Positions 1-5,435 of a stretch of 5,435 nucleotides of DNA are shown one piece after another. A program made the translations under genes and the position numbers. Under the pieces are notes generated by a model. The model saw only the letters and a list, made by a program, of their open reading frames with translations, was not told where the DNA came from and ran no database searches. Within the stretch, counting starts at the first letter, position 1. The number at the start of each line of letters is the position of its first letter. Source of the DNA: Alphaproteobacteria bacterium (GTDB taxonomy: Bacteria > Pseudomonadota > Alphaproteobacteria > Sphingomonadales > Emcibacteraceae); assembly GCA_002401545.1 (NCBI GenBank), contig NVTJ01000135.1, positions 1-5,435 of the forward strand. Reading direction: 5' to 3'.

Positions 1-63
1 AATTTTTTTTGCGGTAAAACAGAGCTCCTTCGCCTTGTTCAAGCCCACCACTCTGGTTAACAA

Positions 64-1941
64 ATGCAGACCACCAAGGTCTGGCACAAGACCAAGACGC
101 GTGAATATTTGGCTGAATACCGCTTTGTCGCTGGCAAAGATAATATCCCCCTTGTTTTATCCCTTGTCTGGTTGCTATATCTGTTTTTTCCTTTCGTCCC
201 GACCCTTGATTTTCAGGAAATAAAGAATAGCCTTAAACCCCTTTTTCTCAATCCTACGTTTCAGGGGGATATTTTCATACTGGGACTTACAGGCTGGTTA
301 TTTTTTGCCCGTTTTACCAAAGGGTTTTTCCAGCATAAGCTGCTCGACAAATACAGGTTACCAGTCTTTGCCATACTCAGCTTGCCCGCACGGTTATTCA
401 TACTGGAAAATAATATTGATTTTTCCAGTGCCATGGCCGTATTTGCCGCCATTTTAATCTGGCCATTACTCGCGAATATTCCCTTGAGCACAAAAAAAAT
501 CATCACGGGTTTCATCGCTGTTACCATTGTGTTAAATGGCCTTTGGTCATTGGATTTCACCTGGTATGATTTAAATTTTTCATGGATGCCTTTTTCCGGT
601 TTTCTGGAAGGCAGTTTATTTCATAATACAAGAACCCTGTTTTTAAAAATATTCCTCTACGCAAGCCTGATATTCCTCATAAAAAGCGGCTGGCCCCATC
701 TTCGGCTTAGGGGTTTTATGGTTTTTTCACTGGTATTCATGATTGAAATTATTCAGATATTTATGACCTCTCATACTGCTGAAATCACCGACCCCCTGAT
801 TGTCTTGTTCTTGTCTTTCATGATGTTTAACAAAAAAAATACTTCCTGGTTTCCCAAGCAGAATATCTCAAAGAACCCTGAGTTGGGAAAAATAAAAAGC
901 ACCCCTGTTTTCAGAAAGAAAATTTACCTTTTATCCGGCAGCATCGCCCTCATTTCAATTTTCATTTCACTGATAATAAAACTCCCCGGTGTGCCTTATA
1001 ATGTAAAAGAATTATTCCGGCTTGATGGAATGTTCATCGCTATTATTCCCTTTGGGCTATTCATAGTGTGGTTTGGCATGAGCATCCGCCTTATCAGCCA
1101 CCGGATGCTGGATAAGCCCTCCCGTCACTTCATTCACTTTCCATTATTAGTCCTCGCCGCCGGTCTGATAAGTTATTTCCTCCTGAAAATAAGTGTAACG
1201 GAAGAAACCCTTCAGGATATTACAGGAAGCCCCACCATATATAAGAATGTTACATTTCAAAATGGATGGGGCGACTTTGGTTATATGTTAAGCCTGTATT
1301 TTCCTTTTCCTTCAATATGGAATCTCATTGAGCAAATAATACGTTTTCTGGCCCTGTTTTCACCCGTCACTTTTATGTTGTGCATATTTTATTATAGCAG
1401 TGACCTGATTAAGAAATATGATATCCATAACTTCTTCAATCAAAGCTATCTTGTTTCCATCAGCATGTCCTTCAATATTCTCTATGCCCTGCCCTGGCTC
1501 TTTCTTTGTAAATATATTGCCTTTGATCAGGCGAATACAGACAATCTCAACGAGTTAATCGCAAGAGATGGTTTTTTTGGTACAGGCGGCGGTGGCTATC
1601 TATACCTGTTGGTTTTTTTGCTCACCTTAAACAGCGTATGGGTCAGTCAAAGCATACGTCATTGGATATTCAAACTTTTAAGCGTGATTATTGCCGGTAT
1701 TGCAGGCTGGTTCCTGTTCAATCTCGGACTGGAAGGAAACATAGAAAAATACGGCCTGACATTTTCCGGTGTTGACTTCCTCCTCGGTCCGGACCGCCGA
1801 ATCAAACTTTCTGAAACAATGCTGTTCCTGCGCTGGATAATTTTATATACAGGCAGCATCACAATATTGGCCTGGGGCATGAAATTTGATATTTCATCTC
1901 TCCTGACCACGAGAAGCAGAATGAATAAAACAGCAGGTTAA
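64..1941 (+). CDS. Polytopic membrane protein, VanZ-like N-terminal half with an unrecognised C-terminal membrane domain
   Basis: This 625-residue integral membrane protein has roughly 14 to 16 hydrophobic segments by eye. Residues about 29-255 resemble the VanZ-like family. A first membrane segment is followed by a PTLDF...SLKPL stretch (46-61). A second block runs from SWMPFSGFLEGS (173-184) to EIIQIF (228-233) and TAEITDP (238-244), with the conserved acidic/Gln positions E228, Q231 and D243. The arginine usual in this motif appears to be replaced near H237. VanZ itself is linked to teicoplanin resistance, but most VanZ-like proteins have no known function, so no reaction is assigned. Residues about 285-605 form a second membrane domain with DITGSP (385-390), a glycine run (507-511) and FLLGPDRR (572-579). 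I do not recognise this part. ATG 64 is the first possible start after an in-frame stop at 58-60, but no clear ribosome binding site precedes it. The coding sequence looks richer in A and T than the next gene, partly because of its many Phe, Ile and Leu codons. The mechanosensitive channel gene starts two bases after the stop, so the two are probably co-transcribed. Confidence 0.85.
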   Translation: MQTTKVWHKTKTREYLAEYRFVAGKDNIPLVLSLVWLLYLFFPFVPTLDFQEIKNSLKPLFLNPTFQGDIFILGLTGWLFFARFTKGFFQHKLLDKYRLPVFAILSLPARLFILENNIDFSSAMAVFAAILIWPLLANIPLSTKKIITGFIAVTIVLNGLWSLDFTWYDLNFSWMPFSGFLEGSLFHNTRTLFLKIFLYASLIFLIKSGWPHLRLRGFMVFSLVFMIEIIQIFMTSHTAEITDPLIVLFLSFMMFNKKNTSWFPKQNISKNPELGKIKSTPVFRKKIYLLSGSIALISIFISLIIKLPGVPYNVKELFRLDGMFIAIIPFGLFIVWFGMSIRLISHRMLDKPSRHFIHFPLLVLAAGLISYFLLKISVTEETLQDITGSPTIYKNVTFQNGWGDFGYMLSLYFPFPSIWNLIEQIIRFLALFSPVTFMLCIFYYSSDLIKKYDIHNFFNQSYLVSISMSFNILYALPWLFLCKYIAFDQANTDNLNELIARDGFFGTGGGGYLYLLVFLLTLNSVWVSQSIRHWIFKLLSVIIAGIAGWFLFNLGLEGNIEKYGLTFSGVDFLLGPDRRIKLSETMLFLRWIILYTGSITILAWGMKFDISSLLTTRSRMNKTAG

Positions 1942-1943
1942 AA

Positions 1944-3089
1944 ATGGATAATACTTCTTTCAAAGACTTCATCGCTCTGGTTCAGGACGTGTGGCAGCAT
2001 GGCGTATTTGGTGTTGATATTGGCCAGATTATCCTCGCCCTGTTGGTTTTCTTTTTCTTCCTGCTGATCCGTCGTCTGTTCAGCAAATTTATCGTGGGCA
2101 GGTTGAAGGCGCTGACCCGTAAAACCAAGAATGACTTTGATGATCAGGTAATAGATGCCTTGGAGCATCCGCTGCGCTTCATTCCCATTGTCATTGGTGT
2201 GTTCCTCGCAACAGAGGTTCTTATCTTAAGCGAAGGACTACAACAGGGGGCCTATAATCTGAACCGGTCTTTGATCACATTTAATATTTTCTGGATACTA
2301 TATAAGATGGTCGGGCCATTAAGCCTGTCATTCTCTGGCCTGAAAGGACTTTTTTCCGAAAGTATGATCACCTGGCTGGTCAAGGCAATACGAGCATTGG
2401 TTTTCTTCCTCGGGGCGGCGGCCATACTGGAAGTATGGGGCATTGCGGTCGCCCCATTAATCGCCGGTCTCGGCCTGTTCGGCGTTGCTGTCGCCCTGGG
2501 TGCGCAGGATGTATTCAAGAATCTGATTGCCGGACTGTTTATCATCGGCGAGAAAAGATTTCATCCCGGTGACTGGGTCCGGGTTGACGGCATTGTGGAA
2601 GGAACCGTTGAAGATATCGGCTTTCGCACCACAACGATCCGCCGTTTTGACAAGGCCCCGGTCTTTGTCCCCAACGCTGCGCTTGCTGATAATGCGGTGG
2701 TAAATTTTACCCGCATGACCCATCGCCGCATATATTGGAAAATCGGGCTGGTCTATGACACCACAATTGAACAACTGCGGGATGTCCGAGGCAGAATAGA
2801 ATCCTATGTCATGGATAATGATGATTTCGCCCACCCGCCAGAGGTGGCAACTTTTGTTCGTATCGACAGCTTTAATGACAGCTCTATCGACCTGATGCTC
2901 TATTGCTTTACCAGGACGACGAACTGGGGAGAATGGCTGGAAATAAAAGAATCCCTTGCCCTTGAAGTCAAGGATATTGTCGACAAGGCCGGAAGCAGCT
3001 TTGCCTTCCCCAGCCAGTCCCTCTATCTGGAAACACTGCCGGGTGGTGTGGAGAATTTTCCCATGCCGGATAAAAAACAGAACAAGTGA
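1944..3089 (+). CDS. MscS-family mechanosensitive ion channel, YnaI-like
   Basis: This 381-residue inner-membrane channel should open under membrane tension and release solutes during hypo-osmotic shock (family knowledge). About five membrane segments are visible: 24-45, 77-97, 107-127, 143-163 and the pore-lining helix 168-202. The pore helix is rich in Gly and Ala (LIAGLGLFGVAVALGAQDV, 172-190). The beta domain follows with HPGDWVRV (207-214), EGTVEDIGFR (219-228) and FVPNAALADN (241-250). The C-terminal alpha/beta vestibule domain carries DLMLYCFTRTTNWGEW (316-331) and FAFPSQSLYLE (353-363). These last motifs and RMTHRRI (257-263) closely match what I recall of E. coli YnaI, as does the five-helix layout, so YnaI-type is preferred over classical three-helix MscS. 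The start is supported by AGG at 1935-1937, six bases before the ATG and overlapping the end of the upstream gene. The two-base gap suggests translational coupling with the VanZ-like protein. Confidence 0.95.
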   Translation: MDNTSFKDFIALVQDVWQHGVFGVDIGQIILALLVFFFFLLIRRLFSKFIVGRLKALTRKTKNDFDDQVIDALEHPLRFIPIVIGVFLATEVLILSEGLQQGAYNLNRSLITFNIFWILYKMVGPLSLSFSGLKGLFSESMITWLVKAIRALVFFLGAAAILEVWGIAVAPLIAGLGLFGVAVALGAQDVFKNLIAGLFIIGEKRFHPGDWVRVDGIVEGTVEDIGFRTTTIRRFDKAPVFVPNAALADNAVVNFTRMTHRRIYWKIGLVYDTTIEQLRDVRGRIESYVMDNDDFAHPPEVATFVRIDSFNDSSIDLMLYCFTRTTNWGEWLEIKESLALEVKDIVDKAGSSFAFPSQSLYLETLPGGVENFPMPDKKQNK

Positions 3090-3137
3090 TTGTTATTTTA
3101 ATAGAATGGCAAGCTTTTGCGCTGTATCCTGCTCGCC

Positions 3138-3767
3138 ATGAATATGATAGCCCAGAAAAAACACGCCCCGGCCACCGACCGTAACAGGGAACCCATCCTG
3201 ACTGTTCTCAGGGACTGTCTGCCGGATTATGGTACAATATTGGAAATAGCCAGCGGTAGCGGCCAGCACGCGATTTATTTTGTCACCCATATGCCAGGCC
3301 ATTACTGGCTGCCCAGCGACCCCGATAAAAAGAGCCGCGACAGCATCAGCGCGTGGTGGTGGGAAGTTCAGTTGAATAACATACTTCCCCCGCTGAATAT
3401 TAATACCCGGGATGATGTCTGGCCCGTGGAGAATATTGAGATCCCGCAACCGGTTTCCGCAATGGTCTGCATCAATATGATTCATATTTCGCCGTGGGAA
3501 TCCACCATCGGTTTAATGAAGGGCGCAGCGCGGATTTTACCAAAAGGCGGCATTCTCTATCTCTATGGCCCTTATAAAACAGACAGCATGCATACGGCAC
3601 CAAGTAATGAGCTGTTTGATATCAGCCTGCGATCGAAAAATCCGCAATGGGGCCTGCGCAATCTGGAAGATGTGATAAAGCTTGCTGGTGAACATGGGCT
3701 GAGCCTTGTCAAGACGGTCCATATGCCTGCCAATAACCTGTCGGTAATTTTTAAATCTTCCACCTGA
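3138..3767 (+). CDS. DUF938 family SAM-dependent methyltransferase-like protein (METTL26 homologue)
   Basis: This 209-residue soluble protein matches the DUF938 family along its whole length. The N-terminal HAPATDRNREPI (9-20) is a family hallmark. It is followed by a Rossmann-type SAM-binding glycine motif, LEIASGSGQHA (35-45), and an acidic SDPD (60-63) near where the second strand should end. Next come INMIHISPW (112-120), LYGPY (142-146), SNELFDISLR (156-165) and MPANNL (196-201). The fold predicts methyl transfer from S-adenosylmethionine, but I know of no established substrate for the bacterial family and assign none. The start is uncertain. TTG at 3117 would add seven residues, ATG 3138 gives the expected short N-terminus, and ATG 3144 is also possible; none has a strong ribosome binding site. 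The gap to the channel gene is 48 bases with no visible terminator, so read-through from upstream is plausible. It is the last intact gene on the presumed host side of the island junction. Confidence 0.92.
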   Translation: MNMIAQKKHAPATDRNREPILTVLRDCLPDYGTILEIASGSGQHAIYFVTHMPGHYWLPSDPDKKSRDSISAWWWEVQLNNILPPLNINTRDDVWPVENIEIPQPVSAMVCINMIHISPWESTIGLMKGAARILPKGGILYLYGPYKTDSMHTAPSNELFDISLRSKNPQWGLRNLEDVIKLAGEHGLSLVKTVHMPANNLSVIFKSST

Positions 3768-3795
3768 AAGATATCGAAAAAAATAAGATAGAAAT

Positions 3796-3839
3796 TGGTA
3801 GCGGGAGAGGGACTTGAACCCCCGGCACATGGATTATGA
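3796..3839 (-). other. 3' half of a tRNA gene, probable att site at the island end
   Basis: Read on the minus strand this is the 3' part of a class I tRNA. From its 3' end: CCA (3796-3798), discriminator A (3799), acceptor strand TCCCGCT (3800-3806), T arm with stem CCCTC/GGGGG (one G-U pair) around the loop TTCAAGT (3807-3823), five-base variable region GTGCC (3824-3828), anticodon-stem strand TCCAT (3829-3833), and the loop end TCATAA (3834-3839). The 5' anticodon stem should then read ATGGA. The sequence instead reads ACGAA at 3841-3845, and no D arm or AGCGGGA acceptor partner lies at the right distance. The tRNA match therefore stops in the anticodon loop, a common crossover place for tyrosine integrases. 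With an integrase 360 bases away, I read it as one attachment-site half. The anticodon would be CAT (3836-3838) if the loop is placed correctly; the amino acid is not assigned. Confidence 0.75.
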
Positions 3840-3856
3840 TTTCGTGATAGCTTAGT

Positions 3857-4094
3857 TCCCAGTAAATCATTCTATATCCCGGAACATCCCGTTTCTTGCG
3901 CAATAACAAGGGCTTGGAAATCAAATATTGCTCCGGACTACACTGGGAGTTCCCGCAAATGCCCGCAATATCCCGCTTCAAAAAGGTCCCAGGAAGGTCC
4001 CGGAAAAGCCGTTCAAATACAGGCAATGTCAAATCATACTTCCCTGCCCTGCAACTACTTTTGCACACTACTCTTAACATCCCGCGTTATCCCG
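3857..4094 (+). repeat. Cluster of helically phased TCCCG direct repeats, candidate integrase arm-type sites
   Basis: The pentamer TCCCG occurs seven times on the + strand, beginning at 3877, 3887, 3951, 3971, 3998, 4080 and 4090. One-base variants start at 3857 (TCCCA), 3961 (GCCCG) and 3987 (TCCCA). Many are one helical turn apart: 3877/3887, 3951/3961/3971, 3987/3998 and 4080/4090; 3857 lies two turns before 3877. The preceding base is often A (ATCCCG) and the following one often C or G. The 3987/3998 pair is part of an 11-base tandem repeat starting AAGGTCCC (3983-4004). The only TCCCG on the other strand in this interval region is in the tRNA acceptor (3802-3806). Short direct repeats of this kind between an att core and int are typical of binding sites for the N-terminal arm-binding domain of tyrosine integrases. 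That role is inferred. Confidence 0.6.
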
Positions 4095-4202
4095 CTATGG
4101 CCTTTCCGCGATGTCGAAATACGGTATCCTTGATGACATCACGTCCGTCCGCGCTATTCAACTCTTGCAGGTATTTATGGCATCCGCAGAAAGAATAGTC
4201 GT

Positions 4203-5387
4203 GTGAGTAAAGTCAAATCCACCTATGCCTTGCTGAACAAGGCCAAACCAAAGGCAAGTCGGTATCTACTCCGTGATACTCTTGTCCCGGGCCTGTGTTG
4301 TCGTATCTTCCCTTCCGGATGCAAATCCTTCATCGTGGAATATATCAATGAATGTCGTCAGCAAAAACGACTGACCATTGGCAAAGTTGGCGCCATCCCC
4401 CTTGAAGAAGCCCGTGCCATCGCCCAAGAATGGCTGGTACAGGTCTCAAAAGGCATCGACCCCCTCAAGGTTAAGGAAGAAACCAGACAACGCCCGACAG
4501 TGGCAGAGTTTGCCGAACGTTACCTGCGGGAACATGCTGAAGTAAAGAAGAAACCGCGCAGCATTGATAGTGACAGATCCAACCTCAGGAACCATGTTAT
4601 TCCCAACCTTGGAAAAATACGCCTTGACCTGATCACAAGACAGGATATCCAACGCCTGCACAGTCGTATGCATAAAACGCCGGGCGCGGCCAATCATGTA
4701 TTGTGCCTTCTCTCCAAGATGCTTAACCTCGCCGAAAAATGGGGAGAACGGCCAGATAATTCCAACCCCTGCCGTCATATTGAAAAATACCCCGGCAAGG
4801 TCATGGAACGTTTCCTCAGTCATAAAGAATTTGCTCAACTGGCAAAGGTGCTGAATGAAGTGGAACAAAAAAGGCTATGCCACCCGAATATTATCAATAT
4901 TATCCGACTTCTCATCTTCACCGGATGCCGGGTTGGAGAGATTATTGCACTCACCTGGAGTGAAGTGGATATGGAGAACAGCCGGTTACTGCTTGCAGAC
5001 AGCAAGACAGGCCGAAAGACCATTCACCTTTCAACTGCCGCCACGGATATTCTGGCACTCATCGAACGGTCTGAAACAAGTCCTTATGTTTTTCCCGGAC
5101 GCTATGGCCGTGGCCACATGAACCGCATTGGCCATCAGTGGCTAAAACTGCGCAAACGCGCCGGGCTTGACGATGTTCGCCTGCATGACCTGCGCCATAG
5201 CTTCGCCAGCATTGCAGTCGGACAAGGAACCAGCCTGCCCATCATTGGCAAGCTTCTTGGCCACTCTCAGCCCCAGACAACCGCCCGCTATGCTCATCTG
5301 GATGCCAGCCCGGTCGGTGAAGCCACCAATCGCATAAGCAGGTATGAACCAAGCTTTCTGGCGTCAGATGCAAGAACGGGTTCTTGA
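4203..5387 (+). CDS. int: Tyrosine recombinase / site-specific integrase, P4-type with arm-binding domain
   Basis: This 394-residue integrase of a genomic island or prophage should catalyse integration at, and with an excisionase excision from, the tRNA site next to it. Residues about 15-90 form the arm-DNA-binding domain of the DUF4102 type (LVPGLCCRIFPSG 27-39, LTIGKVGAIPLEEARAIA 57-74, GIDPL 84-88). Residues about 98-185 are the SAM-like core-binding domain, including HVIPNLGKIRL (131-141). The catalytic domain follows with the full active-site set: R243 in TGCRVGE, K268 in DSKTGRK, H328 and R331 in HDLRHSF, H354 in LLGHSQ, and the nucleophile Y363 in ARYAHLD. Length is normal for the family and there is no frameshift or internal stop, so it is probably active. 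The chosen start is GTG at 4203, giving MSKVKS; no strong ribosome binding site precedes it (a purine-rich AGAAAGAA lies at 4188-4195). It is transcribed away from the tRNA fragment, into the presumed element. Confidence 0.96.
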   Translation: MSKVKSTYALLNKAKPKASRYLLRDTLVPGLCCRIFPSGCKSFIVEYINECRQQKRLTIGKVGAIPLEEARAIAQEWLVQVSKGIDPLKVKEETRQRPTVAEFAERYLREHAEVKKKPRSIDSDRSNLRNHVIPNLGKIRLDLITRQDIQRLHSRMHKTPGAANHVLCLLSKMLNLAEKWGERPDNSNPCRHIEKYPGKVMERFLSHKEFAQLAKVLNEVEQKRLCHPNIINIIRLLIFTGCRVGEIIALTWSEVDMENSRLLLADSKTGRKTIHLSTAATDILALIERSETSPYVFPGRYGRGHMNRIGHQWLKLRKRAGLDDVRLHDLRHSFASIAVGQGTSLPIIGKLLGHSQPQTTARYAHLDASPVGEATNRISRYEPSFLASDARTGS

Positions 5388-5401
5388 AAGAAAATCCATA
5401 C

Positions 5402-5418
5402 ATGCCCGCCATTTCCCG
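5402..5418 (+). repeat. 17-base near-copy of an upstream arm-like block, just after int
   Basis: ATGCCCGCCATTTCCCG at 5402-5418 matches ATGCCCGCAATATCCCG at 3959-3975 in 15 of 17 positions, in the same orientation. Both contain GCCCG followed ten bases later by TCCCG. The copy begins 14 bases after the integrase stop. It may be a further integrase or excisionase binding site, or the start of a second repeat cluster that continues past the window. The rest of the window after the integrase (5388-5435) shows no gene or terminator. Confidence 0.5.
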
Positions 5419-5435
5419 ACCGTGAACGTTCCAAA

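Larger units (their letters stand above)
3768..4202. other. Gene-free attachment and regulatory region upstream of the integrase
   Basis: These 435 bases hold no credible gene: open frames crossing it use weak starts, lack family motifs and run over the tRNA fragment or repeats. It contains the tRNA 3' fragment at its left, then a cluster of TCCCG-type repeats (3857-4094), then about 100 bases leading to the integrase start. Within the last part is a perfect 5-1-5 inverted repeat, TGATG-A-CATCA (4131-4141), which could be an operator but is too short to be convincing. I found no good -35/-10 pair for the integrase: TTGATG (4130-4135) and TATTCA (4155-4160) are separated by 19 bases and fit poorly. 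No rho-independent terminator follows the methyltransferase gene. Confidence 0.7.

Noticed and set aside
1..60. Possible C-terminal end of an upstream gene (frame open from base 1 to TAA at 58-60), or a T-run at 3-10 as a terminator tail
   Set aside because: Only 19 residues are visible with no recognisable motif, another frame is open over the same bases, and the hairpin that would precede the T-run is outside the window.
3751..4080. 109-codon minus-strand frame across the junction
   Set aside because: It overlaps the end of the methyltransferase gene and runs straight through the tRNA fragment and repeats, with no domain signal.
3857..4094. CRISPR-like or iteron origin reading of the TCCCG repeats
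   Set aside because: The repeats are only 5 to 10 bases with no regular spacers, so CRISPR is excluded. No replication initiator gene or AT-rich unwinding block is visible, and the neighbouring att fragment and integrase explain them better.
3796..4096. tRNA interrupted by a group I intron in the anticodon loop, with TCCCGCT at 3971-3977 or 4090-4096 as the complement of the 5' acceptor strand
   Set aside because: Neither site is followed on the minus strand by a D arm or an ATGGA anticodon stem, no intron core is apparent, and TCCCGCT there is explained by the repeat cluster.
4130..4160. Promoter for int: TTGATG and TATTCA
   Set aside because: The spacing is 19 bases and both hexamers match poorly, so it is not reported as a promoter.
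3896..4198. 100-codon + strand frame ending just before the integrase
   Set aside because: It starts with TTG without a ribosome binding site, shows no family motif, and is built largely from the repeat cluster.

Overview
The window looks like chromosomal DNA of a Pseudomonadota bacterium, possibly an alphaproteobacterium, at the point where a mobile island has inserted. This placement rests on protein family style (a YnaI-type MscS channel, a DUF938 methyltransferase, a P4-type integrase), a tRNA 3' end with encoded CCA, and moderate base composition. It is an inference, not an identification.

Left part (1 to about 3795) is presumed host DNA. Three genes run on the + strand. The first is a large polytopic membrane protein with a VanZ-like N-terminal half (64-1941). 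Two bases later comes a small-conductance mechanosensitive channel of the YnaI type (1944-3089). After a short gap comes a soluble SAM-dependent methyltransferase-like protein of the DUF938/METTL26 family (about 3138-3767). The spacing suggests one transcript for at least the first two. No shared pathway is evident beyond two of them being membrane proteins.

Junction (3768-4202) is 435 bases without a credible gene. It holds the 3' half of a tRNA on the minus strand (3796-3839: CCA, acceptor strand, T arm, variable loop, 3' side of the anticodon arm). The 5' half is missing, as expected for one attachment-site end of an integrated element. To its right lies a cluster of short TCCCG-type direct repeats, all on the + strand, mostly 10 or 11 bases apart. 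They look like arm-type binding sites for the integrase.

Right part (4203-5435) is presumed mobile element. A complete tyrosine recombinase (4203-5387) has an arm-binding N-terminal domain, a core-binding domain and all catalytic residues (R243, K268, H328, R331, H354, Y363). Just past its stop a 17-base sequence repeats one of the upstream arm-like blocks with 15 of 17 matches. The element's cargo, its other end and the reconstituted tRNA lie outside the window.
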